A stretch of 64,000 nucleotides of DNA from UBA4582 sp047630175 (GCA_047630175.1 JBLHVI010000001.1:132276-196275), one strand, 5' to 3'. Shown: positions 1 to 9,550, counted from the stretch's first letter. Program-made: numbers and translations. The notes: a model not told the origin generated them from the sequence alone.

Positions 1-1279
1 TGAGCATTTGCACATAGGCTGGTGTCGCGACACCCATATTCGCCAGCAGGGTCGTGGTTTGTGTCAGGCTGATGGCGCCAAGGGTACAACAGACTAGCAT
101 CAGTAGCACGCGTGGTTGGTTTGGCTGGGTGCGCAATACTCGGAACCCTGTCAGCATGATAAGCCCAAACATGAGCCCGGTGGCGCCGTGTAATACGCCG
201 CCCGGTAACATCCTAAACAGCGCGCTAAACCAAGGTATGGAACCCAGGAGTATGAGCAGTATTGCCATTAGCAGGCCGACAAAACGGCTGGCCACCCCGG
301 TGAGGCGAATAACCCCATTATTTTGGCTGAAGGTGGTATTCGGAAAAGTCCCGAAAAGTCCGGCTAGCAGGGTATTGAAGCCATCGGCCATAACGCCACC
401 ACGCAGTCGTAACCAGTAGTCAGGGCCGCTAACGCTGCGCCCTGACAATAGGGATGTGGCGGTCAGATCGCCAATGGACTCTATCGTCGAGACCAAAAAG
501 ATGGGCGCTAAGAGCAAAAAAATCATGCCATCAAAGTGCAGGGCAAAAGGCAAAAACTCAATCAGGAACACGGGTGCTAGCTCTGTAGGAAATGGTTGAT
601 CAAAGCTGTTCGTCAACCCGGCGAATACCATGCCGGCAAATAAGCCAAGCATGATGCTGGATAGTTTGAGCCAGGGATTACTGCGGGTCGAAAAGAAAGT
701 AATTACACCGATGACGATCACCGCCTGCAAGTAAACCCAGAGTTCGTTGCTACCCTGAGTCTTCGCGGCGGCTACAGCAAAACCTAAGTTGCCCCAGGCG
801 ACCCAGACTAACGATAAGCCCAGTAGGAAAACCGTGATGCCGGCAACGTTAAGGGTAACGATAGCGCTGACATATCTTAAAAAGAAACTCAGTACTATGG
901 TCATCGAGCCTCCTACCGCAGCAGTTCCGATCAAGGTGCCCAGCACAGCCTCGTTGTCGAGCCCAGCACTTTGCAGGTTTATTCCGGCATAAATAAACAC
1001 GCCGACGAAGGCAAAGCTTGTGCCCTGCACGGATAATACGCCCGAGCCCATTGGTCCAAAGCGTCGGATTTGAATAAATGTTGCGATCCCAGAAATCACC
1101 AACGCGCTTGCCACCACGTAAGTTGTCAGCGCGACATCCAAGTTAAGTCCCCGAGCGATAATCAATGGTGCGGTGGCAATACCGCCGACGATCGCTAGCA
1201 GGTGCGCCACAGCGGCAGTCAACGACTTAAACATAGGTGGACGTTCGTCTATGCCAAATAGCAGCCTTGTGTCAGTCAC
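1..1279 (-). CDS. NCS2-family purine (xanthine/urate) permease, 3' end cut by window edge
   Basis: Inner-membrane nucleobase:cation symporter of the NCS2 (xanthine/uracil permease) family, probably importing xanthine, urate or a related oxopurine. About 426 residues are visible and the C-terminus lies beyond base 1. The N-terminus reads LLFGIDERPP, close to the LLYGLDDRPP that opens many NCS2 purine permeases, which supports the GTG start at 1279. An ATG at 1234 is possible but would lose that motif. The family signatures are ESIGD near residue 266 (helix 8 substrate region) and SQNNGVIRLTGV near residues 310-322 (helix 10). The rest is a run of hydrophobic helices. Its GTG overlaps the TGA of the upstream deaminase gene by four bases (GTGA), so the two are probably translationally coupled. 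Family assignment is firm; the substrate is inferred from the neighbouring purine genes. Confidence 0.9.
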   Translation of the reverse strand, partial: MTDTRLLFGIDERPPMFKSLTAAVAHLLAIVGGIATAPLIIARGLNLDVALTTYVVASALVISGIATFIQIRRFGPMGSGVLSVQGTSFAFVGVFIYAGINLQSAGLDNEAVLGTLIGTAAVGGSMTIVLSFFLRYVSAIVTLNVAGITVFLLGLSLVWVAWGNLGFAVAAAKTQGSNELWVYLQAVIVIGVITFFSTRSNPWLKLSSIMLGLFAGMVFAGLTNSFDQPFPTELAPVFLIEFLPFALHFDGMIFLLLAPIFLVSTIESIGDLTATSLLSGRSVSGPDYWLRLRGGVMADGFNTLLAGLFGTFPNTTFSQNNGVIRLTGVASRFVGLLMAILLILLGSIPWFSALFRMLPGGVLHGATGLMFGLIMLTGFRVLRTQPNQPRVLLMLVCCTLGAISLTQTTTLLANMGVATPAYVQML

Positions 1280-2649
1280 GCGTTGACCTGCCAAAGTGAG
1301 ACGGCGAGTTGCTGATGTCGGGCTTGCAGTTGCTCGATGTCGACATCGATGATGTTGCCGTGACTAACCCGCCATTGACCATTGATCATCACCGCCTCTG
1401 CGCGGTGTGCGCCTCCCAATATCAGGGCTGCTAAGGCATCATCACTGCCACTAAAGCGCGGCTCATCGAGACTAAAGAGTGCCAGGTCAGCGGCGGCGCC
1501 AACGGCAATTTGCCCAAGTTCTGGGCGGTGTAGCAGTGCTGCACCGCCGTGAGTTGCCCAACGTAGGGCGTCAACATGAGAGGTTAGCGCTGTTTTGCTG
1601 TCCTGCTGGGATTGCCCTAAGCGTTGAATCAACAGGCTCATACGAACTTCTTGGATCAGGTTTGAGCAATCGTTCGACGCCGACCCATCGACGCCTAAGC
1701 CGACATTAACCCCCGCCTGCTCAAGTTCAAAGGCAGGGCAAATACCTGAAGCCAACGTCATATTTGAGGTAGGGCAATGTGACACGCCGCAGCCGGCAGC
1801 GCCAAGCCGTGTAATCTCTTCGCTATTGAAGTGAATGCCATGGGCAAACCAAGTACGGTTGCTTAGCCAGTTAACGCTCTCCATGTAGTCCACTGGTCGC
1901 AAGCCCAGTTGATCGATACAAAACTGGGTTTCGTCGTGAGTTTCTGCTAGATGTGTATGCAGTAAAACATGATGTTGCTTTGCCATACTTGCGGTTTCAC
2001 GCATGAGTTCGGGCGTGACTGAAAATGGTGAGCAAGGTGCTAGAGCAAGCTGGCACATCGCAAAGGCCTCTGGGTCATGATGTCGTTTGACCAGTCGCAG
2101 GCTGTCGTCGAGGATCACTGTCTCACGTTGGACAACCTTGTCCGGTGGCAGCCCGCCAGTTGATTGGCCAAGGCTCATAGAGCCTCGTGTTAGCACTACG
2201 CGCATGCCGAGTCTGGCCGCCACGGAAGCTTGGCGGTCGATAGCTTCATCAAGCGTGTCAGAGAATACATAATGATGATCAGACGCGGTGGTACATCCTG
2301 AGAGCATTAATTCGCATAGCGCCAGCTCGGTTGAGACCTCGACCATCTCGTTCGTCAGGTTTGCCCACACCGGATACAAGGAGGTTAGCCAGGCGAATAG
2401 CGGCTTGTTTAAGGCGTCACGGTAGGCGCGGGTCAATGTCTGATAGAAATGATGGTGTGTATTGATTAACCCCGGCGTTAGCACCATGCCTGACGCATCA
2501 AATACTGAGTCGACGACTCGGCTGGGTTGTTGGCCGGTCGTAAGAACCTCGACAATACGCTGGCCCTCAACCACCACGCCACCATTGGCCAGATTGGCTT
2601 GAGTTCCATCAAAACTGGCGCGGGGATTTTTAATCCAAATACGAGACAA
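1276..2649 (-). CDS. 8-oxoguanine deaminase-like amidohydrolase
   Basis: Cytoplasmic metal-dependent deaminase of the amidohydrolase superfamily (COG0402; AtzB/TrzN/8-oxoguanine deaminase branch). It would hydrolyse the amino group of 8-oxoguanine, isocytosine or guanine-like bases to give an oxopurine. The 457 residues carry NTHHHFYQTL (HxH metal ligands near residue 65), HTHLAETHDE near 232, WFAHGIHF near 267 and GVDGSASND near 319 (metal Asp), so the active site looks complete. The start is a TTG at 2649, preceded by AAGGG at suitable distance; no better ATG is present. It lies between a phosphoribosyltransferase gene and an NCS2 permease gene on the same strand, consistent with uptake and salvage or degradation of purine bases. 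The substrate is less certain than the family, and guanine deaminase is the main alternative. Confidence 0.85.
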   Translation of the reverse strand: MSRIWIKNPRASFDGTQANLANGGVVVEGQRIVEVLTTGQQPSRVVDSVFDASGMVLTPGLINTHHHFYQTLTRAYRDALNKPLFAWLTSLYPVWANLTNEMVEVSTELALCELMLSGCTTASDHHYVFSDTLDEAIDRQASVAARLGMRVVLTRGSMSLGQSTGGLPPDKVVQRETVILDDSLRLVKRHHDPEAFAMCQLALAPCSPFSVTPELMRETASMAKQHHVLLHTHLAETHDETQFCIDQLGLRPVDYMESVNWLSNRTWFAHGIHFNSEEITRLGAAGCGVSHCPTSNMTLASGICPAFELEQAGVNVGLGVDGSASNDCSNLIQEVRMSLLIQRLGQSQQDSKTALTSHVDALRWATHGGAALLHRPELGQIAVGAAADLALFSLDEPRFSGSDDALAALILGGAHRAEAVMINGQWRVSHGNIIDVDIEQLQARHQQLAVSLWQVNA

Positions 2650-2703
2650 TTTGAGTGCCCTTTTATTAATTGACGGATTGAGTGTTGGCCGTTTGGATGT
2701 CTG

Positions 2704-3267
2704 TCAGCCGATATGAGGTTTCAGGATCTCATACAGCGCGGGTCGATTTTCAGCAATTTCTGCAACCGACAGGCCTTCCAAGGAATGCGGGTACTTCAGC
2801 CAGTCTTCGGTCTCGTAAAGATAATAGTCAGGCACACGACTGACCAAGCTGCGGGTTGGCTTGTAGTACGGGACGGCCACGCGAATATCATGGGGGGTAT
2901 TGAGCCGAGTCTTTGCCTGCAGGTTTTCGATCACGGCATTAATGGTGTGACCGGTGTCGAACACGTCGTCGACAATGAGCAGTCGGTCTTCATATCCTAG
3001 GTTTTTAATCAGGTAGCTCATGCCGTGAATGCGAATCTCGGACGAGCGCCCATCAATGCCGGTGTATGAGGATGTACGAATGGCGATGTGGTCAGTCTCA
3101 ATGCCCTGATAGGCAAGCAATTCTTGAACCGCAATCCCCATGGGCGTGCCGCCGCGCCAGATGGCCACGATTGTGGTTGGCCGAAAACCACTGGCATTGA
3201 TCATGGCACCAAGCCTGAAAGAGTCCTCCAGCAGTTGTTGTGCCGACAGGTAGGTCTTGCTGCTCAT
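2704..3267 (-). CDS. Purine phosphoribosyltransferase (hypoxanthine/xanthine PRTase-like)
   Basis: Type I phosphoribosyltransferase of 187 residues, expected to join a purine base to PRPP to give the nucleotide. The PRPP-binding loop LLIVDDVFDTGHT is near residues 96-108, and an N-terminal GIWRGG-like segment (AIWRGGTPMG) forms the PPi loop. The start ATG at 3267 gives a normal N-terminus. It is the first gene of a probable minus-strand unit with the deaminase and permease, only 54 bases upstream of the deaminase start. A close paralogue is encoded divergently 66 bases away; the two proteins align over nearly their whole length, including the closing LSVAEIAENRP/LTAAEIAAHKP segment. Base specificity cannot be read from the sequence. 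Confidence 0.85.
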   Translation of the reverse strand: MSSKTYLSAQQLLEDSFRLGAMINASGFRPTTIVAIWRGGTPMGIAVQELLAYQGIETDHIAIRTSSYTGIDGRSSEIRIHGMSYLIKNLGYEDRLLIVDDVFDTGHTINAVIENLQAKTRLNTPHDIRVAVPYYKPTRSLVSRVPDYYLYETEDWLKYPHSLEGLSVAEIAENRPALYEILKPHIG

Positions 3268-3333
3268 ATCTTACTCTGCCTTGTTGGTAGCTTGTTGACG
3301 GCTCGCTGACGAAAGTCTCCAACCTTTGCTAGG

Positions 3334-4047
3334 GTGCGGGTTGAGTACAACACGCCTAATGCCAATGATTGGGGGTATACTTTACAGATCACAGGATACC
3401 AGATTTTTGAGGAGCACAGCGTTATCAAGACTGCCGGGCATGATGACAGCACGACTACGGACAAGTGGTTTATCAGTGAAGAGACCCTGCTCAACGATTC
3501 GTTTCGTCTGGCAGTCAAAATCTACGAAAGCGGTTTTCGGCCAGATTTCATAGTGGGCATTTGGCGCGGCGGCTCTACGGTCGGTATTTACGTACAAGAA
3601 TGCTTACAATATCTTGGGGTGATTACCGACCATATCGCTATACGCACGTCCTACCGAGGCATGGATAGTTACTTGAAGAATGTTGATTCCCCTGAGGCTA
3701 TTCGCGTGCATGGTCTGCAGTATCTTTACGAAAATTTGAATCAAGATAGCGCTCTGCTGATTGTTGATGACGTATTCGCCACCGGCCATAACGTGGCGGC
3801 CGTTATCCAGCGATTACAGGCAAAGGCGCGGCGTAATATGCCGAGGGACGTTCGGCTTGCCATGCCGTTTTATAAGCCCGGCCGCAATCAGATCGATCGA
3901 GAGCCTGACTATTACCTGCACGAGACCGAGCAGTGGTTGGTATTACCTTACGAGCTGACCGGGTTGACTGCTGCCGAGATTGCGGCGCACAAACCTTGGG
4001 TTGGGCCAATTTTGGCTGAATGCAATCCGCATGCAAGTCCTTCATGA
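3334..4047 (+). CDS. Second purine phosphoribosyltransferase paralogue with N-terminal extension
   Basis: Type I phosphoribosyltransferase paralogous to the divergent minus-strand gene next door. The PRPP loop is LLIVDDVFATGHN and the PPi loop is GIWRGGSTVG. Similarity to the sister protein starts only near base 3466, so the first 45 or so residues are extra. The only in-frame ATG, GTG or TTG before that point is the GTG at 3334, which has no good ribosome binding site. Either the extension is real or translation starts at an atypical codon. A TATACT that could be a -10 element lies inside the extension at 3377. Its stop codon overlaps the start of the downstream hydrolase gene. Function is as for the sister protein, with possibly different base preference. 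Confidence 0.8.
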   Translation: MRVEYNTPNANDWGYTLQITGYQIFEEHSVIKTAGHDDSTTTDKWFISEETLLNDSFRLAVKIYESGFRPDFIVGIWRGGSTVGIYVQECLQYLGVITDHIAIRTSYRGMDSYLKNVDSPEAIRVHGLQYLYENLNQDSALLIVDDVFATGHNVAAVIQRLQAKARRNMPRDVRLAMPFYKPGRNQIDREPDYYLHETEQWLVLPYELTGLTAAEIAAHKPWVGPILAECNPHASPS

Positions 4048-4892
4048 GGATAACTAACGGCTTCACGCTTTTTTTAGTATTACTCGTTGGCGCAGCACAG
4101 GCGAGGCCAGCAGTCGCTGAGTCAATCACGGTAGATGAAAATGGCGTTGAGGGTGTTTGGGAGTTACCAGTAACCGAGGCGAATGCCTTAGTACTCATCC
4201 TGCATGGCTTCAATGATGACCTCAACGGTGTCGGTGACTTGCAGCAGAATTTAGCGGCTGAGCTTGCACATCAAGGCATTGCTAGCTTGCGGATCAATTT
4301 TCGCGGCGAGGGTTTGCGCCACAACTACCGCGTTACCTCAACAGTGACAAGTCGTCTAGAGGACACGTCGAAAGCTTATAAGTTGATGCAGAGCCAGTTT
4401 CCGGGTAAGCCGATGGGTGTTATGGGCTGGAGTTTGGGTGGTATGACAGCGATGCTGAGTGCTGGCGCGCATCCAGATTGGTATCAGTCGATGGTGCTGT
4501 GGTCAGCGGCGGGTAACGGAATGGGGTTGCTGCATTCGGCAACAGATCCAGCATTCAATTTGGCGGCTAGGCAGGCGATAGCTAAGGGTGAGGCCCAGTG
4601 GCAGTCATGGACGACCATGACACTGACGGCTGAGTTCCTGTCGAGCTTTATTGGTGTTGATGTCGCCGACTCTCTAGGAAACTACCCGGGTAGCTTTTTG
4701 AGTATTCGCGGCAGTGACGATTACCTGCCGGCAATGGCGCCGGTATGGCTGCCGTTACTAAAAAATGATGACAGGGCGGTTCATATTATTGGCGGCGCTG
4801 ACCACATCTTTAACGCGTTAGAACCGCAAATGCCCTACGGCCAGACAGCTATTCGCCTGACGACCGCGTGGTTCAAGCGTACGTTACGCTAA
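4044..4892 (+). CDS. Exported alpha/beta hydrolase
   Basis: Serine hydrolase of the alpha/beta fold with an N-terminal signal peptide (hydrophobic FTLFLVLLVGAAQA ending near residue 25), so it probably acts in the periplasm. The nucleophile elbow is GWSLGG near residue 140. A likely acid lies in RGSDDYLP, and the catalytic His in GADHIFN near the C-terminus. The ATG at 4044 was chosen because it overlaps the previous stop (ATGA) and gives a compact signal peptide; an upstream in-frame ATG at 4020 would add eight residues. Length (282 residues) fits small carboxylesterases and thioesterase-like hydrolases. The substrate is unknown, and the link to purine salvage is only positional. Confidence 0.75.
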   Translation: MRITNGFTLFLVLLVGAAQARPAVAESITVDENGVEGVWELPVTEANALVLILHGFNDDLNGVGDLQQNLAAELAHQGIASLRINFRGEGLRHNYRVTSTVTSRLEDTSKAYKLMQSQFPGKPMGVMGWSLGGMTAMLSAGAHPDWYQSMVLWSAAGNGMGLLHSATDPAFNLAARQAIAKGEAQWQSWTTMTLTAEFLSSFIGVDVADSLGNYPGSFLSIRGSDDYLPAMAPVWLPLLKNDDRAVHIIGGADHIFNALEPQMPYGQTAIRLTTAWFKRTLR

Positions 4893-4946
4893 CGCCAGTT
4901 TGCGGCGAGGATGCAGTGGTGAGCGGTATTTAGGCACACCTGCAGC

Positions 4947-5324
4947 CTACTCGTTTTCTACTATTTTATTTTTTAGCATCTTATTTTTTAGCGTCTTTTC
5001 TTGTGCCACATTTTTTCCCGCATTAGCTGCACTGAGCTTTTCACCGATGAGGCTTTCGTTGGTGTGATACTGCGTCCAGTCTATGTCAGACCACTGGCCT
5101 TTGTCGGCAAGCGCTGCAGCGTCTGTTTTGATAGATGCCTGTTGATAGTATAGGGCAGCAATAGCATCTTGGCCTTGGCTGGCGGCTTTCTGAGCTTTGC
5201 TAGCGTAGTCCGCGGCAGTGGCACGGAACGCGTCGCCGCCGGCGGCGCCATCGGCAAAACCACCTGCACAGAACAGCGTAGCACCTATGACTAACAGGGC
5301 TCGACTCAACAGTTGCTTAATCAT
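4947..5324 (-). CDS. Small exported protein, lysine/asparagine-rich tail
   Basis: Protein of 125 residues with a clear signal peptide (positively charged start, LLVIGATLFCAGGFA, cleavage near residue 25). The mature part is Ala-rich and helical (YASKAQKAASQGQDAIAALYYQQASIK), as in proteins that count or package small soluble helices. It ends in a near repeat, KTLKNKMLKNKI. Not recognised as a named family. It is flanked by the hydrolase (convergent) and a HAD phosphatase gene on the same strand. The coding call rests on the signal peptide and a ribosome binding site (AGGAGG) seven bases before the ATG. Confidence 0.65.
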   Translation of the reverse strand: MIKQLLSRALLVIGATLFCAGGFADGAAGGDAFRATAADYASKAQKAASQGQDAIAALYYQQASIKTDAAALADKGQWSDIDWTQYHTNESLIGEKLSAANAGKNVAQEKTLKNKMLKNKIVENE

Positions 5325-5497
5325 TATCTAAATCCTCCTTGCTTGTTATCTGAAAGTATAAAGCGTGAAACTCCAATTAGTTTAGTAGTCGATAATGGCC
5401 GGCTGAAAAATAGGCACCAATGGTAAGTCTTAGCTGCAGAATGCCGCATACTATTTTTAGGGCCGCAGCGTATGTATCAATGCCGCAGCGGCGTGAT

Positions 5498-6352
5498 TTA
5501 AGACATCATCGCATTGTGTCGCCGAATGTAGTCAACCACTTCCAACAAGCCATCCTTGTCATGGTCGCCACAAATGAACTGGGCGATCGCTTGCAGCTGT
5601 GTATTGGCATTACCCATCGCAACACCATGGGCAACGGCTTGGAGCATGGCGTAGTCATTCATTTGATCCCCCGCTGCGCAAATATTGCTCGCCGTAATGG
5701 CTTTCTGGTCGGCCAGTAGCTTCAGACCATACCACTTATCAACATGCTTCTGAACCACCTCGCAGTAGTGAAATGGGCTGTCGAGATGGGGAATAATCAG
5801 CGTGTTGAATCGGCGTTGTGGGTCTGCATCAACCCGGCGCTGAAATTCCTTCAGCTTGTACTCCTCATCAAAGGTTCCAATGACCAGTGCATTGGTAGCC
5901 GCCGTCAGCAGGTCGGCTTGTTCGGCGTAGTCGGCATTCTCATCAAGGTACAGCTGTGCCTGCGTGTTCAGTGGGTGTGCATTATCAAGCAGAAAGTCGG
6001 GACCACCATGGTGGTGCGAGTCGCGTTGAGCCGACAGCGTCATGCCGAGCTGACGTGCGATGCTTGTTAAAAACGTAATCTGCTCAAGATCGAATTCGGT
6101 CGATTGTAAGGTCAGTTGCTGCTTGCTTTTTACTAAGGCGCCGCCGTTGCACACAATCGCAACATCAAAGCCTAGGTTCTCCGCCACGTAGCGTGTTGTG
6201 CGATAGCGGCGTCCGGTGGCAATGACTACTTCAACATTTTCGTGGGTATGTAGTTGCTCTAGCGCTGCGCGTGTGGCGGGCGAAATTTTGTGGTCATCTA
6301 GGGCGAGCGTGCCATCAAGGTCGAGAGCGAGCAAACAAATAGCGTGATGCAT
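5498..6352 (-). CDS. Cof-type HAD-superfamily phosphatase
   Basis: Cytoplasmic Mg-dependent sugar-phosphate or nucleotide phosphatase of the Cof/HAD IIB family, 284 residues, the family's usual size. Motif I is LDLDGTLALDD near residues 10-20 (nucleophile Asp). Motif II Thr is in VVIATGRRYRTT near 60, with the cap domain between about 85 and 190. The C-terminal metal site is CAAGDQMNDYAML near 238-250. The substrate cannot be assigned from sequence; members act on pyridoxal phosphate, flavin nucleotides or sugar phosphates. It appears to be transcribed alone. Confidence 0.85.
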   Translation of the reverse strand: MHHAICLLALDLDGTLALDDHKISPATRAALEQLHTHENVEVVIATGRRYRTTRYVAENLGFDVAIVCNGGALVKSKQQLTLQSTEFDLEQITFLTSIARQLGMTLSAQRDSHHHGGPDFLLDNAHPLNTQAQLYLDENADYAEQADLLTAATNALVIGTFDEEYKLKEFQRRVDADPQRRFNTLIIPHLDSPFHYCEVVQKHVDKWYGLKLLADQKAITASNICAAGDQMNDYAMLQAVAHGVAMGNANTQLQAIAQFICGDHDKDGLLEVVDYIRRHNAMMS

Positions 6353-6487
6353 TGGGTTGGATCCTTATAGCGTTCACACCACTAGCAGATGCGTGGGTGT
6401 GACTTTAATAAAACTGAAAGTAACAGCAAAAAGCAGAGCTTACCTAGGGCGAGATGATGTGGCCAGGCATGTGCTTCAGTAACAGGT

Positions 6488-8221
6488 TTACTTGGGTGGC
6501 GCGGCCGGGAAATGAAGATCAACCCTAGTGCCCTGGTCAGGACTACTAGTGATCAACATATGGCCACCCGATTGAATGACGAAGCCATGCACCATGCTGA
6601 GTCCGAGCCCAGCACCCTGACCGATCTTGCGGGTCGTAAAGAAGGGTTCGACTGCATGGTCGTGAACTTCTTGCGACATCCCGCTGCCCGTGTCGGATAT
6701 TGATAGTTTTACATAGGCGACATCTAACGCGCTATTTGATGTGGCAGCAGCGGGTAATATTTCAAGGCTAGATTGCAATGTTAGGGTGCCGCCACTAAGC
6801 ATCGCTAGCCGGGCATTCTTACTCAGATTTAGCAGACAATTTTCCAGCTGTTCGCGATCAAGATAGATAGTAGGTAATTCTGTGGCAGGTAAGATCTTTA
6901 GATCAATTGTGGCATCCAGACCTAGCCTTAGTTCGTTACCAAAGGCCAGTAAAATTTCATTCAGGTCGATGTTGCTAGGTTCCAATAATTGTTGTTTCGA
7001 GAATGCCCGCAATTGCTGGGTCAACTTCGAAGCACGGGTGATTGCCCGCAGTGCGGCTGCTCTGTAGATGTTTTGCTCGGCTTGATTGGTTTCAAACATT
7101 TCAACATTCAACTGCATAACTTGCAGCATATTGTTGAATTCGTGGGCAACACCACCGGTCAGTTGTGCCACAGACCGCAAGTTTTCAACTTTTATAAGAC
7201 TGGCCTCCGCACTGCGGCGCTCGGTAAGATCCTGAACATGAGCAAAGAGCACCGATGACTGTCCCGAGGCGATACGCTGTAGGGTTAACTCAACCGGATA
7301 CTCGCTACCGTCTTTGCGGCGATGGGTTGACTCGTAGGTAAACGCGTTCTGGATACCATCAAACAGTTGTGACTTTTTGATATTGTAGGTCGTCTCGTCC
7401 AGGGCGGGTACAAGGTCGAAGGGTGTAAGATTGCGTAATTCTGTCATGCTGAAACCTAGATTTTTCCGCGCTGCTTTATTGGCAGAAATGAACTTGTTTG
7501 TGTCTGCGTCACAGATGTAGATTTCCGTAAAAGACTCTTCGACTACGTGGCCAAGTATCGCGTTCATACGTTCTGCCTCTATGCGCGCGGAAGTGTCACG
7601 GAAGATCCCTTGGATGCCGACGATCTTGCCACCCATGGTTCTGCGGAAATTAGCATTGATCTCAATGGGCAAGTTAACGCCATCATTGCCTTGTATGCTC
7701 GCCTGATACCCTAGAACTGAGCCGCCACCTACATGCATAGCCGTAAGAAAGTAATTATGATTGTTAGTGCCCTTGGGATCTTGCGCGTAAAGGTTGGCGA
7801 TGTGCGTACCAATGATTTCTTCAACAGCAGAGCCCAGCATTTGAGCGGCCGAGGGCGACAGGTATTCGATGATGCCATTCACATCGGTCGTGAAATAGAC
7901 GTCACGAATATTGTTGAACATCTGCTCGTAAGTCCGACGCCAGTGAATGTTGTCGAGCAAAGCTCGGCGTAAACCCACGAGACCGATAGCTGTTACTAAA
8001 CTGATAGCAAGTAGTACAAATATCGCCCATATGCTCTGTGTGGCATATTCATTGGTCAAACTGAGTAATGGCAGGGCAACGTATGCGGCGAACAGAAGCG
8101 GCACTAATGCAAGAATGCTTGTGGCTCGTTTGCCACCTAAGAGACTGCCGAGGCGGTAGAGGAGTACCATCGCGGCTAGACTGAATACGATGGTCGTCAG
8201 TGAGAGTAGTAGTAAAAACAT
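6488..8221 (-). CDS. Membrane PAS-domain sensor histidine kinase (no receiver)
   Basis: Sensor kinase of 577 residues. Three hydrophobic segments lie in the first 85 residues, followed by two PAS domains (about 95-210 and 220-335). Then come a HisKA dimerisation domain with the phospho-acceptor in GGVAHEFNNML (about residue 358) and an HATPase domain with N box LLNLSKNARLAM, G1 SDTGSGM and G2 GQGAGLGLSMVHG. The HEFNN box is typical of NtrB-like and FixL-like kinases, which often sense redox or metabolites through PAS. No response regulator lies nearby, so it is an orphan here. It is divergent from the aldo/keto reductase gene across about 300 bases. Confidence 0.9.
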   Translation of the reverse strand: MFLLLLSLTTIVFSLAAMVLLYRLGSLLGGKRATSILALVPLLFAAYVALPLLSLTNEYATQSIWAIFVLLAISLVTAIGLVGLRRALLDNIHWRRTYEQMFNNIRDVYFTTDVNGIIEYLSPSAAQMLGSAVEEIIGTHIANLYAQDPKGTNNHNYFLTAMHVGGGSVLGYQASIQGNDGVNLPIEINANFRRTMGGKIVGIQGIFRDTSARIEAERMNAILGHVVEESFTEIYICDADTNKFISANKAARKNLGFSMTELRNLTPFDLVPALDETTYNIKKSQLFDGIQNAFTYESTHRRKDGSEYPVELTLQRIASGQSSVLFAHVQDLTERRSAEASLIKVENLRSVAQLTGGVAHEFNNMLQVMQLNVEMFETNQAEQNIYRAAALRAITRASKLTQQLRAFSKQQLLEPSNIDLNEILLAFGNELRLGLDATIDLKILPATELPTIYLDREQLENCLLNLSKNARLAMLSGGTLTLQSSLEILPAAATSNSALDVAYVKLSISDTGSGMSQEVHDHAVEPFFTTRKIGQGAGLGLSMVHGFVIQSGGHMLITSSPDQGTRVDLHFPAAPPK

Positions 8222-8518
8222 GGCAGTAATATAGATGTAATGGTGTCGTCGTCAATCAACCTTTAGGCATATCGTCGACGTTTTTTAGACGTTTTTGACG
8301 CTCGCTTTACCAGAACCCCATTTCTGATAATTTTCCCTGCAGCATTTGTACATGAATCATACATTTATGTTTTGTTGCATCGATTGACCCATATCCTTAA
8401 TTTGCCTTGGCGTGCATCCCCCATCAAGCCTCACCATTCTGAACAATAGGTGTGTTAGTCTGCAATCTGAAGCTGGTTTGCACTACCGGCAACTTCACTA
8501 AATCAGAGCCTAACCGTC
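8222..8518. other. Divergent intergenic region, kinase / aldo-keto reductase
   Basis: AT-rich spacer between two divergent starts. It should contain both promoters, but I see no clear consensus element, repeat or small gene in it. Confidence 0.4.
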
Positions 8519-9550
8519 ATGCTTAAAGCCGTACAACTAGGTAGCAATACAGGTCTTCGAGTTTCAGAGTTGTGTCTTGGCACCATGAATTTTGGTGAGC
8601 CAGGTCGTGGGCACCAAGGAGACTGGACCCTCGGCCTCGATGAGGCGCGGGACATCTTCAAAGCCAGTATTGATCATGGGCTGTTTTATTTTGACTGCGC
8701 CGATATTTATGGAATCGGTGCCAGCGAAGAAGTCGTGGGCTCACTTTTGAATGAACTATTACCGCGCGACGAGTACGTGCTGACCACCAAGGTGTCTATG
8801 CCTATGGGACGTGGCGCTAATCAGGGCGGTCTGACACGCAAACACATAATGGAAGGTGTGGACCGCTCATTGAAACGGCTAGGGCATGATTATGTCGACC
8901 AACTGATCATTCATCGTCATCCGCATGGTGTGCCGGGCCAAGTGAATGCGCCTATTGAGGAGACACTCGAGGCGTTGCACGACGTGGTGAAGGCGGGCAA
9001 GGCATTGTACCTAGGCGCTTCATCTATGTTTGCTTGGCAATTCGCCGAATTGCAGATGACGGCGAGTCAGCATGGCTGGACGCGCTTTGTGTCGATGCAG
9101 AATCATTACAACCTGATTTACCGTGAAGAAGAGCGAGAGATGATCCCTTATTGCATCGACTCAGGCGTGGCGGTCACGCCCTGGTCACCGCTGGCTCGGG
9201 GAATTTTAGCGGGCGCCTATCAGGGTGGTTTTGCTGGTGGATCTACAAAACGTTCCACAGGTCAGGACCGAGCGCGAACTGAGAGTCTCTATCGTGGTGC
9301 GAACGATTTTGCCATTGCTGACCGCGTGTTTGAAATAGCGGGTAAGTATGGCAAGACACCGGCGCAGATCGCGGTGGCTTGGTTGCTGAATAAGCCGGGT
9401 GTTGTTTGCCCCGTTGTCGGTGTCTCAAAGGTCTCGCAGCTTAATGACCTGATTGATGCCGCTAGCATCACGTTAGAAGCAGCCGATGTTGTTTATCTGG
9501 AAGCGCTATATCAGCCCGTGGATAATTTGTTGTCGCTAGGGACGTCTTGA
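8519..9550 (+). CDS. Aldo/keto reductase
   Basis: NADPH-dependent oxidoreductase with a TIM-barrel fold, 343 residues. The catalytic tetrad is visible: Asp and Tyr in FDCADIYGIGASEE, Lys in YVLTTKVSMP, His in QLIIHRHPHG. The C-terminal segment VGVSKVSQLNDLIDAA is the usual NADP-binding signature. It resembles the voltage-channel beta-subunit / YajO-type AKRs that reduce small aldehydes. It starts at ATG 8519 and stands alone, convergent with the kinase/phosphatase gene. The physiological substrate is unknown. Confidence 0.9.
   Translation: MLKAVQLGSNTGLRVSELCLGTMNFGEPGRGHQGDWTLGLDEARDIFKASIDHGLFYFDCADIYGIGASEEVVGSLLNELLPRDEYVLTTKVSMPMGRGANQGGLTRKHIMEGVDRSLKRLGHDYVDQLIIHRHPHGVPGQVNAPIEETLEALHDVVKAGKALYLGASSMFAWQFAELQMTASQHGWTRFVSMQNHYNLIYREEEREMIPYCIDSGVAVTPWSPLARGILAGAYQGGFAGGSTKRSTGQDRARTESLYRGANDFAIADRVFEIAGKYGKTPAQIAVAWLLNKPGVVCPVVGVSKVSQLNDLIDAASITLEAADVVYLEALYQPVDNLLSLGTS

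Noticed and set aside
54..992. Plus-strand open frames of 121 and 67 codons
   Set aside because: They run opposite to the NCS2 permease, which has clear family motifs in its own frame.
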